DNA of 64,000 nucleotides, from assembly GCF_003116095.1 (NCBI RefSeq), contig NZ_LGRA01000021.1:1491976-1555975 (forward strand). Direction: 5' to 3'. Made by a program: the position numbers and the translations under genes. The notes below the pieces were generated by a model that saw only the letters and a program-made list of their open reading frames with translations, did not search any database and had not been told where the DNA came from. The DNA is from Azospirillum sp. TSO35-2. Lineage in GTDB: Bacteria; Pseudomonadota; Alphaproteobacteria; Azospirillales; Azospirillaceae. Of the stretch, positions 1 through 8,869 are shown in pieces. Positions within the stretch are counted from its first letter, which is position 1. The number at the start of each line of letters is the position of its first letter.

Positions 1-210
1 CCCGCAGCCCGGTCCTGCCGCGCATCGGCATCGCAGTCCCCCCGTGTGTGTTCGACCTTCCAGATAGGCGGTTCGCCGGGTGCGGTCAATCGCCTATGCC
101 CCTGTGGTCAGAGGCTTCCCCATACGGCCATAGGTGTCGTCCCGAACATGGAACTGCAACACGCGGTCCCTATATTGGCGGTCACCCGAAACAGCCCCAC
201 GCCGTCCGTC
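1..210. other. No gene recognised at the left edge
   Basis: This stretch upstream of the first small gene has no frame with recognisable protein features and no clear terminator or RNA structure. It probably holds the promoter of the gene that follows, or the distal end of an intergenic region that starts outside the window. Confidence 0.4.
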
Positions 211-444
211 ATGTCCGCCTCCACCCGTTCGGGCCAACCGAACCATCCGGAAACGTCCGGCACTCCGGACCGCCGGGAGCGTCAACTTCATTGCGCCTGC
301 TGCGGCCGCCCCTTCACCCGTCCGTCGACGCGGGGCCCGGCGCCGCTCTATTGCTCGGCCGATTGCCAGAAGCAGATGCGGGTGCGGACGCGGGTGTGGA
401 GCCAGCGGGACGACGCCCCCGTCAGCCTGCGTCGCCTCTCCTAG
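211..444 (+). CDS. Small zinc-ribbon-like protein
   Basis: A 77-residue protein of unknown function. The central part carries the pattern CACCGRPF, then YCSADCQ about 20 residues later, followed by a basic stretch (KQMRVRTRVW). That is a CxxC...CxxxC metal site followed by an Arg-rich helix, as in many small bacterial zinc-ribbon proteins thought to bind nucleic acid. The start is uncertain: the ATG at 211 begins a Ser/Thr/Pro-rich leader, and an in-frame ATG at 148 is also possible. Neither has a convincing ribosome binding site. The stop codon touches the left arm of a strong inverted repeat. Function is not assigned. Confidence 0.55.
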   Translation: MSASTRSGQPNHPETSGTPDRRERQLHCACCGRPFTRPSTRGPAPLYCSADCQKQMRVRTRVWSQRDDAPVSLRRLS

Positions 445-546
445 AGTCCATCAGGCGCTCATTGACGCGCCTGATGGACTCCAGGCTTTTGGTCTTCGGG
501 ATTTTGGTTTTCCGTGTGATCCACGCTTCAAGCGATTCCGCTTGAA
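444..546. repeat. Tandem pair of perfect hairpins between convergent genes
   Basis: Two perfect inverted repeats lie between the convergent small zinc-ribbon gene and pbpC. The first has 15-bp arms at 444-458 and 467-481 with an 8-nt loop, followed on the + strand by CTTTT. The second has 8-bp arms at 527-534 and 539-546 with a 4-nt loop. The first could act as a terminator for the + strand gene. The two together, joined by a 45-nt linker, look like a REP-type intergenic element. No second copy is seen in this window. Confidence 0.55.
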
Positions 547-567
547 CCGACCACACGCCAACGGCCA

Positions 568-2652
568 TCAGCGGATCTCGACCGTGGCGCTGTCGCTGCG
601 GCCGTCGGCGTCCAGCACGGTGACGCGGACCACCCCCGGCCCCTCCGGCCGCCACACCACCTCGCGCGCGATCGGCGAATAGGCGATGCGCCGGCCGTCG
701 ATCAACCAGGACAGCGGCCGCCGGCCGCCGCTGGCCGACAGGGTCATCGGCTCGCCCTTGCCGTCCGGCCCCAACGATTCCAGCACCATGTCGCTGACCG
801 GGAAGGTCAGGCGCAGCCGGTCGGCCGGCTGGGCGCCGGCCACCACCGGCCCCTCCCCTGGGCGCAGCCGGCGCAGCAGCTCCGGCGGGGCGTCGTTGCG
901 GACCGGTCCGGCGGGGCGCCCGCGGTCGGCGGGCAGCCGGTCGAACAGCTCGAACAGCAGCGGGGCGGCGGTGTTGCGGCCGTAGTGGTCCGGGCTGGGC
1001 GTGCCGTCGGGCCGCCCGACCCAGACGCCGACGGTGTAGCGCCCGGTCACACCGAAGGCCCAGGCGTCGCGGAAGCCGTAGCTGGTGCCGGTCTTCAGCG
1101 CCACCGGGCCGCTGCCGCGCAGCTCCTGCGCCTGGACGACGCCGGGCGGCGGCGGCGAGCCTTCCAGGATGGCGCGCACCTGCTGGGCGGCGGTGGCGGA
1201 CAACAGCCGGTGCTCCGGCCCCTCCGCCTCGTCGCGGACGGTGCGCAGCGGCGCCACCAGCCCGTCGCGCGCCAGCCCGCTGTAGAGCGACGCCATGTCC
1301 CAAAGGCTGATCGAGGCGCCGCCGAGCGCCACCGGTAGGCCGGGCAGCCCGGCGCCGGCCGGCATCACCAGCCGCGCCCCGGCCCGCCGCAGCGCGTCGG
1401 TGAAACGCAGCGGCCCGACCCGGTCGAGCACCAGCACCGCCGGCACGTTCAGCGAGCGCTGCAGCGCCTCCATCACCGTCAGGTCGCCGGTGAAGCTGCG
1501 GTCGAAGTTGCGCGGCGCGTAGTCGCCGAAGCGGGTGGAGACGTCGGCGATCTGGGTCAGCGGGTGGATGATGCCGTCGTCGAAGCCCAGCCCATAGATG
1601 AAGGGCTTCAGCGCCGACCCCGGCGAGCGCACCGCCCGCACCATGTCGATCGGCCCCTGCCGGGTGTCGTCCAGCACGTCCGGGCTGCCGAGATAGGCGA
1701 GGACGGAGCGGTCGCGGTTGTCGACCACCAGCACCGCCAGCCCGGCGTGTGAGGTCAGGGTCTCCGCCGCGCGGCGGGCCATCGCCTCGACCGCGTGCTG
1801 CAGGGCGCCGTCGATGGTGGTGACGATCACCGGCCGGTCCGGGTAGCGCCCGCGCAGCCGGCCGGCGAGATGCGGGGCCGAGGCCGGCAGCGACAGGCGG
1901 GCCGCCGGCACCGGCTCGGTCTTCGCCTCCGCCACCGCCTTGGCCGGCAGCGCCCCGGCCTCCGCCACCCGGTCGAGCACCTTGTCGCGCGCCACCCGCG
2001 CCCGCTCCGGGTAGCGGTCCGGCCGCAGATGCGAGGGCGACTGCGGCAGCGAGACCAGCAACGCCGCCTCCGCCGCGTCCAGCTCGACCGGCGGCTTGCC
2101 CAGCAGCATCAGCGACGCGGCGCGGATGCCCTCGATGTTGCCGCCGTAGGGGGCGAGCGTCAGGTACATGCCGAGGATGTCGCGCTTGCTGTAGCGCCAT
2201 TCCAGTTGCGCCGCCCGCGCCGCCTCGATCAGCTTGGCGGTCAGGCTGCGCGGCCGCGGCTCCAGCAGGCGGGCCACCTGCATGGTCAGGGTGGAGGCAC
2301 CCGACACCACGCGGCCGGCCCCGAGATTCTGCGCCGCCGCCCGCAGCACCGCCGCCGGATCGACACCCAGATGGCTGTCGAAGCGGCGGTCCTCATAGGC
2401 CAGCAGCAGTTCGACGAACAGGGGGGAGACGTCGTCGACCGTCGCCGGCAGCCGCCACGCGCCGGCGGCGTTGGTGAAGACGCGCAGCGGCGCGCCCTTG
2501 CGGTCGGCCACGGTGACCGACAGGTCGTTCAGGGGCCCGAGCGGCGGCGGGAACAGCCGGTCGAGCGCCAGCGCCGTCCCCAGCACCAGCGCGACGCCGG
2601 CCGCCGCACCCGCCGCCCACCGCTGCCCCCGCCCCTGCCAAAGCCGCCGCAA
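568..2652 (-). CDS. pbpC: Penicillin-binding protein 1C, bifunctional glycosyltransferase/transpeptidase
   Basis: A class A penicillin-binding protein (about 694 aa) that polymerises and crosslinks peptidoglycan in the periplasm. There is an N-terminal membrane anchor (VALVLGTALAL), then a GT51 domain with the EDRRFDSHLGVDP and STLTMQVARLL motifs. The transpeptidase domain follows with SPGSALKPF (nucleophile near residue 346), SLN, and KTGTSYGFRDAW. A C-terminal PBP1C-type domain ends the protein. The start is set as the TTG at 2652 because the upstream yfhM frame ends at 2657 and no ATG is available nearby, so the exact start is uncertain. The gene is translationally close to yfhM, and the pbpC-yfhM pairing is widely conserved. 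Confidence 0.92.
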   Translation of the reverse strand: MRRLWQGRGQRWAAGAAAGVALVLGTALALDRLFPPPLGPLNDLSVTVADRKGAPLRVFTNAAGAWRLPATVDDVSPLFVELLLAYEDRRFDSHLGVDPAAVLRAAAQNLGAGRVVSGASTLTMQVARLLEPRPRSLTAKLIEAARAAQLEWRYSKRDILGMYLTLAPYGGNIEGIRAASLMLLGKPPVELDAAEAALLVSLPQSPSHLRPDRYPERARVARDKVLDRVAEAGALPAKAVAEAKTEPVPAARLSLPASAPHLAGRLRGRYPDRPVIVTTIDGALQHAVEAMARRAAETLTSHAGLAVLVVDNRDRSVLAYLGSPDVLDDTRQGPIDMVRAVRSPGSALKPFIYGLGFDDGIIHPLTQIADVSTRFGDYAPRNFDRSFTGDLTVMEALQRSLNVPAVLVLDRVGPLRFTDALRRAGARLVMPAGAGLPGLPVALGGASISLWDMASLYSGLARDGLVAPLRTVRDEAEGPEHRLLSATAAQQVRAILEGSPPPPGVVQAQELRGSGPVALKTGTSYGFRDAWAFGVTGRYTVGVWVGRPDGTPSPDHYGRNTAAPLLFELFDRLPADRGRPAGPVRNDAPPELLRRLRPGEGPVVAGAQPADRLRLTFPVSDMVLESLGPDGKGEPMTLSASGGRRPLSWLIDGRRIAYSPIAREVVWRPEGPGVVRVTVLDADGRSDSATVEIR

Positions 2653-2656
2653 CCCG

Positions 2657-5600
2657 TCACTCCGCCGGATGGACCGTGATCCGCCCGGTGGTCTGGCGGG
2701 CGAAGAAGCGCGGCTTGTACATGTCCTCCAGCGTCGCGCCCGGCAGTTCATAGCTGCCGGGGGTGATGGCGCGGACGATGAAGGCCAGCTTGAAGGTCTG
2801 CTGGTCCTCGCCGATGTCGACGGCGGCGTTGTAGCGGTCGTCGCGCGCCTCCGACGTCCGGGTGGCGGTCAGTTCGCCCAGCCACGGCATCTCCTCCGGC
2901 GTGCCGGCGCCGAGCTTGGCGTTCTCGATCTCCCAGCCGGCGGGCAGCGGGTGGGTCACCATGCCCTGATGGAACAGCTTGGTGTTGGCCTCGCCCTCCA
3001 GCACGACGACGAAGACGTCGTTCTGCTTGATGGTGTCGAGGTTCAGCGGCTCGCCCTTGCGGGTGAAGAAGTAGCGCTTGATCCGCAGCCCCTCGCGCGC
3101 CGCCGGCTGCGGCGCCACCGGCACGCCGGACAGCGACACCGCCTGCCACACCGCCACCTTGCCCGAGTTGGCGACCGGGATGCCGGCCTTCAACTGGGCC
3201 AGCGTCGGCGTCAGGTCGACCCGCGCGCCGTCGCGCTTGGCACCGCCCAGCGTCACCTCGACCTTCGCCGGGGCGCCGCGCAGCAGCGCGTCGGCGGCCA
3301 GCACCGACCACGCCTTTTCCTGCGTGTTGGTGCGGTTCGCCGCGGTGGCCGACGCCGGCAGGCGGTCGATCAGCGCCGGGATGCGGTTGCCCGCCATGTT
3401 GACCTCGGTCATCAGCGCCACCAGCGCCGCGGCGTCGCGGACGGTGGAGCCGTAATCGACATGCCATTCCGCGCGCGCCAGATGGGCGACCGCGCTGTCG
3501 AAGGCGATGGTCGCCCGTTCCTGGTCGCCCATGCGGGCGAGCGCCGCGCCGAGCTGGCCCTTGGCGAGCGGGGTCGGCAGCGTCTCCAGCGCGGTGTCCA
3601 GCACATAGCGCGCCGGCCCCGGCAGGGATATCCCGGCCAGCGCCAGCGTGTGCAGGGCGTAGGCGCGGACCGCCAGTTCGTCCGGCTCCGACGCCTTTGA
3701 GATGGCGCGCTGGCGCAGCCACGACAGCGCGTCGGCCAGCGGCTTGTCCGGCACCGCCTCGCCCTTCTGCTTGGCGCGGACCAGGAACTCGGTGGCGTAG
3801 GCGGTCAGCCAGCCGTCGGCCTCGTCATGGGCGCCCCACAGGCCGAAGGCACCGTCGAAGCGCTGCTTGTCCAGCGTGCGGGAGATCGCCTGCTGCACCC
3901 GCCCCTCCAGCCCGTCGTCGGGCTTGCGGTCCTTGCCCAGCGCCAGCTCGACATCGCGCACCACCAGCAGCGGCAGGGCGCGGCTGACCGTCTGCTCCAG
4001 ACAGCCGAACGGGTAGCGGTCGAGCGCGCGCAGGATGCCGCCGACGTCGAAGGGCGGCGCCGTGGTGAAGCTGGCCGACCAGCTCGTCGTGCCCGGCAGG
4101 TAGGCGGCCAGCTCGGCGCCGTCGAAACGCACGCTGTCGCCGGGGGCGATCTGGCGGGTGACGAACTGCGTCTCCACCGACCGCGCCGGGCGGACGGTGA
4201 TGCCGTACTCGTGGTTGAGCGCGAGGTTGTCCGGCCCCTTCACCGCGACGGCGACGTGACCGATCCCGGCGGCAACGCCCTTCAGCGGCACGACCAGGGT
4301 CTTGCGCTCGCCCTTGGCCAGCGGGACCGACAAGGTGCCGCCCTCCACCGCCACGGCGTCGGTCGCGGTCACCGCGACGTCGTAGGTGCCGGCGGCGGCC
4401 TCGACATTGTGCAGCGACAGCGTCACCCGGCTGTCGTCGCCGGGGGCGAGGAAGCGCGGCAGGATGGCGTCGGCGACCAGCGGGTCGCGCACCGTCACCG
4501 CCCCGGCGCTGGAGCCGACGCGGCCGCGGCTGTAGGCCACCGCCATCAGCCGCAGCTCGCCGGTGAAGTCGGGGACGTCGAAGCCGATGCGGGCGGTGCC
4601 GTCGGCGCCGACCTTCACCGGGCCGTGGAACAGCGACACCACGGTGAAGGGCACCACCGGCAGGCCGGCGCCGCTGGAATCGCCACCCTGGCGCATCGCG
4701 CCGAACGGCCCCTCGAGCGGGCTGATCAGCCGGCCGTAATCGTCACGGATGTCGAGCCCGAGCCGGCGCTTGCCGAAGAAATGCTTCTCCGGCTGCGGGC
4801 TGGCGAAGTCGGTCAGGCGCAGGATGCCCTCGTCCACCGCGGCCAGCGTGACGTAGGTGTCCTCCAGCGATCCGCCACCGGCGGCGGCAACCGTCACCCC
4901 GACCTCCAGCCGGCCGTTCGGCCGCATGACCTGGGGCGCGTCCAGCGCGACGTCGATGGTGCGCACCGTCGGGTCGATGCCGACCCAGGCGACGCCCATG
5001 GCGCGCACCGGCTGGCGGTCGCGGCCCTTGACCGGCGGGCGGTAGGCGGTGGCGGTGACGTAGGCGCCCGGACCCCAGGCGGCGTCGACCGGGATCTCCA
5101 CGGTCGCGCCCTCGGCCGGGACCGACAGGGTGCGGACGTCGAACAGCCGGTCGGTCGCCACCGTCACCAGCACCTCGCCGGCGAAGGGCGGCGCGATGCG
5201 GATGCGGGCGGTGTCACCCGGCTTGTAGGCCTGCCGGTCGGTGGAGACCTCCAGCTTGTCGGGGATGTCGGCGGTGTCGTCGTCGCTCTGCCAGCCAGAA
5301 TAGAAGCGGTAGGAGCTGGCAACCCCGGCCGCCTTGTCGGTCACCTCGATCCGGTAGCGGCCGAAGTCGCGCTTGCCGAGCGCCAGCGCCGCCGGCTTGT
5401 CGGCGGCGACATCGACGGTGCCGGAGGCCAGCGGCACGTCGCGCACCGTGGCGTTGTAGCTGTAGCGGCCGTTGCGGCGGTACCAGACGAAGGACACCCG
5501 CTCTTCCACCAGCTCCCAATGGACGCCGGGCTTGGCGATGGCGCTGCCGTCCGGCGCCACCGCCACGAGGTCGAAGCCGGCCTCGGCCCCCTCGCCGATG

Positions 5601-7870
5601 CGGCCGTCGGAGAAGCGCGGGCGCAATCCCAGCGCGTAGGTCTTCGGCCGCACCGGCACCGACACCGACTTGTGCACCGGGCGCCCGCCCGGCTCCGACA
5701 GGGTGACGCGGATGTCGGCGCGCAGCGGCTTGGTGGTGTCGGGGATCTCGGGCAGCTTCACGTCGATGCGCGACACGCCCTGCGCGTCGGTCGTCGGGAA
5801 CTCCAGCGGGTCGAGCCGCTCGGCCGGGCTGTCCTGGACCCGGCCGAACCGGTAATCCTTGAAATTCGGGTAGGGCATCGGGTCGGGCTTCAGCGCCACC
5901 TCGGCGGTGCCGTCCAGGCCGGCGGCGGGCGGGCCGTAGAGGAAGCGGCCCTGCGCCGTCACCTCGAAGGGTTGGCCCGGCACCAGGATCGGCGCCCCGG
6001 CGGTCAGGTCGAGCGCCAGCTTGACCGGCACGAAATCCTCGACCTGGAAGGAGCCGCGGCCGACCGGCTCGCCCTTCGGGTCGCTGTAGACCAGCACCTC
6101 CCAGCCGCCGAGCGGCGCGGTGCGGGTCAGCGACAGCGGCAGGAAGAAGCCGCCCGCCTCCTGCCCCTTCAGCGCGCCGCTGTAATACTCGGTGCCGCTG
6201 GGGCGCAGCACCTTGACGGTCAGCGGGAAATTCTCCACCGCCTCCGTCTTGTCGTCGCGCAGCAGGATCGACAGGTTGACCGTCTCGCCCTGGCGGTAGA
6301 CGCCGCGGTCGGTGTAGACGAAGGCGTCCATCGGCCCCGGCGCCTCGCGCCCGCCAACGCCGCGGTCGCTGAGGTCGAAGGCGGCCTTGGTCAGGTCCTG
6401 CATGGCGAAATCGGTGCCGAGATAGGCCATCGCCATCTCCGGCGCGTTGCCGCCGGTCTTCAGCAGCCCGGACGGGAAGCGGGCGCGGCCGAGATTGTCG
6501 GTGGTCACCCGCGCCAGCTCGGCGTTGTTGCGGGCGATCAGCGCCACCTCGACCCCCGGCAGCGGCTTGGCGCTGCCGAAGGAGCGGGCGAAGACGGTCA
6601 GCCCGTCGGCGCCACGGACGCTGGTCAGCCCGATGTCGGACAGCAGCACCCATTGCGTCGCCAGCGAATCCCAGCGGTCGGGCGATTCGACGTCGTGCGG
6701 ACGGGCGGTGACGGCGTAGAGGCCGGGCTTCGGATCCTCGCCCACCGCCTGGCGGAACGGCAGGGCGGCGGTGGTGTCGCGGTTGCGCTCCCCCTTGACG
6801 TCCAGCGTGCCCTTCCACACCAGCTCGCCGTTCTCCTCGGCCAGCCGGTCGGCGGCGTAGGAGGTCAGCTCGCTGAAGATGTTGCCTTCATACTTGCTCG
6901 CCACCAGGGCGCGGTCGGTGATGCGGTAGACGGCGACGTCCAGCTTGTCGGTGTTGACGCTGACCACCGGGATGCCGTCGCTGCCGGTGCGCGGCAGGAT
7001 GTAGGCGGAGCCGCGGAAGGCGGCCATCGCCGGCCGGTCGGGCACGCGGATGCGCTGGGTCTCGTCGGCCTTCAGCAGCACGCCGTCCTCGCCCGGCAGG
7101 CCCTTGCGCAGGGTGACGGTGTAGCCGTTGCCGTGGGTCATGCCGCGCAGGCACAGCGTGTTGTCGCGCGGCTCGATGGCGATCTTGGTCGCCGGTTCGA
7201 CCTGGAGGTAATCGCCGAAGCGCACCCCCTGCTTCTCGCTCAGCCGGTCGGAGAACTGGAAGCAGACGCGCGGGTTGGTGCCCTCCGGGTCGACGGTGAC
7301 GCTGGCCAGCGTCATGCCGGCCTTCTGCCGCATGGCGATCCAGCGCTTGTCGAGGTTCGGCGCCTGGGCGTCGAGCGTCGCCGCTTCCAGCCGCCCGCTG
7401 AGTTCGCGAATCGCGGCCAGCGCCTTCACCCCCTCCTCCGGCTTGCCGAACGCCTCGTCCATCAGGGTGGCGAGGCGCCAGAGGATGGCGACCCGCTCCT
7501 CGTCCTTCGGGTTGAACTGGCCGGCCATCACCGCGCTGTGCAGCGCGCGGTCCTTGTTCGGCGGGGTGGCGGCCATCCAGGCGGCGCTCAGCTCCAGCCA
7601 CAGCGAGGGCGAACCGCCGCCCTGGGTGATCGCCTGCTCGTATTTCTGGATCGCGCCGGCGATGTCCTTGCGGTCGCGGGCGGCGCGCGCCTGCTTCAGC
7701 AGGTCGGCGATGACCTGGGGCTTGGGCTGCGGCGGTGATTTCAGCAGCAGGCCATTGGCGTAGGCGGTGGCGTCGGCCAGCGCTCCCGGCGGCGTGTAGT
7801 CGGCCCGGACCGTGCCCGCCGACGCGGCCATCACCACCAGAACCCAGAGCAACGTCAGCAGCCGTACCAT
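2657..7870 (-). CDS. yfhM: Bacterial alpha-2-macroglobulin family protein (YfhM type)
   Basis: A giant periplasmic protein (1,737 aa) of the bacterial alpha-2-macroglobulin family, believed to trap foreign proteases and act with PBP1C on envelope damage. It has a signal peptide (residues 1-23, ending near TVRA) with no lipobox cysteine, so it should be soluble rather than a lipoprotein as in E. coli. N-terminal repeat-containing and MG-like domains follow. The thioester motif C-L-E-Q is at about residues 1290-1293 (PFGCLEQTVSR) and is intact, as in type 1 members encoded beside pbpC. Length matches the family (about 1,500-1,900). The 3' end abuts pbpC, indicating a shared transcript. Confidence 0.93.
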   Translation of the reverse strand: MVRLLTLLWVLVVMAASAGTVRADYTPPGALADATAYANGLLLKSPPQPKPQVIADLLKQARAARDRKDIAGAIQKYEQAITQGGGSPSLWLELSAAWMAATPPNKDRALHSAVMAGQFNPKDEERVAILWRLATLMDEAFGKPEEGVKALAAIRELSGRLEAATLDAQAPNLDKRWIAMRQKAGMTLASVTVDPEGTNPRVCFQFSDRLSEKQGVRFGDYLQVEPATKIAIEPRDNTLCLRGMTHGNGYTVTLRKGLPGEDGVLLKADETQRIRVPDRPAMAAFRGSAYILPRTGSDGIPVVSVNTDKLDVAVYRITDRALVASKYEGNIFSELTSYAADRLAEENGELVWKGTLDVKGERNRDTTAALPFRQAVGEDPKPGLYAVTARPHDVESPDRWDSLATQWVLLSDIGLTSVRGADGLTVFARSFGSAKPLPGVEVALIARNNAELARVTTDNLGRARFPSGLLKTGGNAPEMAMAYLGTDFAMQDLTKAAFDLSDRGVGGREAPGPMDAFVYTDRGVYRQGETVNLSILLRDDKTEAVENFPLTVKVLRPSGTEYYSGALKGQEAGGFFLPLSLTRTAPLGGWEVLVYSDPKGEPVGRGSFQVEDFVPVKLALDLTAGAPILVPGQPFEVTAQGRFLYGPPAAGLDGTAEVALKPDPMPYPNFKDYRFGRVQDSPAERLDPLEFPTTDAQGVSRIDVKLPEIPDTTKPLRADIRVTLSEPGGRPVHKSVSVPVRPKTYALGLRPRFSDGRIGEGAEAGFDLVAVAPDGSAIAKPGVHWELVEERVSFVWYRRNGRYSYNATVRDVPLASGTVDVAADKPAALALGKRDFGRYRIEVTDKAAGVASSYRFYSGWQSDDDTADIPDKLEVSTDRQAYKPGDTARIRIAPPFAGEVLVTVATDRLFDVRTLSVPAEGATVEIPVDAAWGPGAYVTATAYRPPVKGRDRQPVRAMGVAWVGIDPTVRTIDVALDAPQVMRPNGRLEVGVTVAAAGGGSLEDTYVTLAAVDEGILRLTDFASPQPEKHFFGKRRLGLDIRDDYGRLISPLEGPFGAMRQGGDSSGAGLPVVPFTVVSLFHGPVKVGADGTARIGFDVPDFTGELRLMAVAYSRGRVGSSAGAVTVRDPLVADAILPRFLAPGDDSRVTLSLHNVEAAAGTYDVAVTATDAVAVEGGTLSVPLAKGERKTLVVPLKGVAAGIGHVAVAVKGPDNLALNHEYGITVRPARSVETQFVTRQIAPGDSVRFDGAELAAYLPGTTSWSASFTTAPPFDVGGILRALDRYPFGCLEQTVSRALPLLVVRDVELALGKDRKPDDGLEGRVQQAISRTLDKQRFDGAFGLWGAHDEADGWLTAYATEFLVRAKQKGEAVPDKPLADALSWLRQRAISKASEPDELAVRAYALHTLALAGISLPGPARYVLDTALETLPTPLAKGQLGAALARMGDQERATIAFDSAVAHLARAEWHVDYGSTVRDAAALVALMTEVNMAGNRIPALIDRLPASATAANRTNTQEKAWSVLAADALLRGAPAKVEVTLGGAKRDGARVDLTPTLAQLKAGIPVANSGKVAVWQAVSLSGVPVAPQPAAREGLRIKRYFFTRKGEPLNLDTIKQNDVFVVVLEGEANTKLFHQGMVTHPLPAGWEIENAKLGAGTPEEMPWLGELTATRTSEARDDRYNAAVDIGEDQQTFKLAFIVRAITPGSYELPGATLEDMYKPRFFARQTTGRITVHPAE

Positions 7871-7972
7871 TGGGTATCGCCTTGAACCGGAAGCGGAAGG
7901 GCTTCCGTTATAGCGCCGATAATCGGTGGGGTGCGAGGTGGCGTTGTGGCGAACGCCGATAGATCGTTTCGC

Positions 7973-8869
7973 CTAGGACGGGGCGTCCTCTCCCAGCGCG
8001 ATCCGCACCAGGGCCCGCTCGGCGATGCTGCGGTGGCGGTCGCGGTGGCGGACCAGATGGAAGCAGCGGGCCGGCAGTTCCAGCCCCTCCAGCGCGACGA
8101 TGCGGCCGGCGGCCAGATCCTCGGCGACGACCAGATCGGACAGCACGCCGGCGCCGACGCCGGCCAGCAGGGCGGCGCGGATGATGCAGCCGCCGGGCAG
8201 CGTCATCGCGACCTCCAGCCCGGCGGGATCGAGACCGGCGGCACGGATCGCCTGGTCGAACAGGGCGCGGGTGCCGGAGCCGGGTTCGCGCAGGACCCAG
8301 CGGGCGGCGGCCAGTTCGTCACGCTTCACCCGCCCGCGCGTGGCCCAGGGATGGCGGCTGCCGACCACCAGCCGCAGCCGGTCGCCCGGCACCGCGTCCG
8401 ACAGCAGCGCCGGGTCGGCGACCGCGCCCTCGGTGATGCCCAGTTCGGCGCGGCCGTCGCGCACCGCCTCGGCCACCTGCTCGGTGTTGCCGATGGTCAG
8501 GTCGACGCGGATGCCGGGATGGACGGCGGCGAAGCGCAGCAGGCGCGGCGGCAGCCAATGGTTGCCCACCGTCTGGCTCGCCGCCAGCCGCAGCGAACCG
8601 CGTGTCAGCCCCGACAGCTCGCCCAGCATGGTCCCGGCCTCCTCCACCTTCAGCAGGATGGCGCGGGCCTCGCGGTGCAGCAGGGTGCCGGCGGCGGTCA
8701 GTTCCACCCGGCGGCCGATGCGGTCGAACAGGCGCAGGCCATGCTCCGCCTCCAGCGCGGCGACGGCGGCGCTGACCGCCGGCTGCGACAGGTGCAGCGT
8801 CTCCGCCGCGCGGGTGAAGTGCAACGCCTCCGCCACCGCGACGAAGACGCGCAACTGCTCCAGCGTCAC
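7973..8869 (-). CDS. LysR family transcriptional regulator
   Basis: A 298-aa LysR-type regulator. The N-terminal winged helix-turn-helix is clear (LRVFVAVAEALHFTRAAETL, then SQPAVSAAVAALE), followed by the periplasmic-binding-like effector domain. The start is the GTG at 8869, which overlaps the moeA stop codon (GTGA). The regulator is therefore probably co-translated with moeA rather than transcribed divergently from a target, as is usual for LysR genes. The ligand and targets cannot be read from the sequence. A link to molybdenum or sulfur metabolism is only suggested by the neighbour. Confidence 0.9.
   Translation of the reverse strand: MTLEQLRVFVAVAEALHFTRAAETLHLSQPAVSAAVAALEAEHGLRLFDRIGRRVELTAAGTLLHREARAILLKVEEAGTMLGELSGLTRGSLRLAASQTVGNHWLPPRLLRFAAVHPGIRVDLTIGNTEQVAEAVRDGRAELGITEGAVADPALLSDAVPGDRLRLVVGSRHPWATRGRVKRDELAAARWVLREPGSGTRALFDQAIRAAGLDPAGLEVAMTLPGGCIIRAALLAGVGAGVLSDLVVAEDLAAGRIVALEGLELPARCFHLVRHRDRHRSIAERALVRIALGEDAPS

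Noticed and set aside
3827..7738. A very long open frame on the + strand antisense to yfhM
   Set aside because: It lies wholly opposite a clear alpha-2-macroglobulin gene, has a skewed composition with many Arg, Gly, Val and His residues, and shows no motif. It is a GC-driven shadow.
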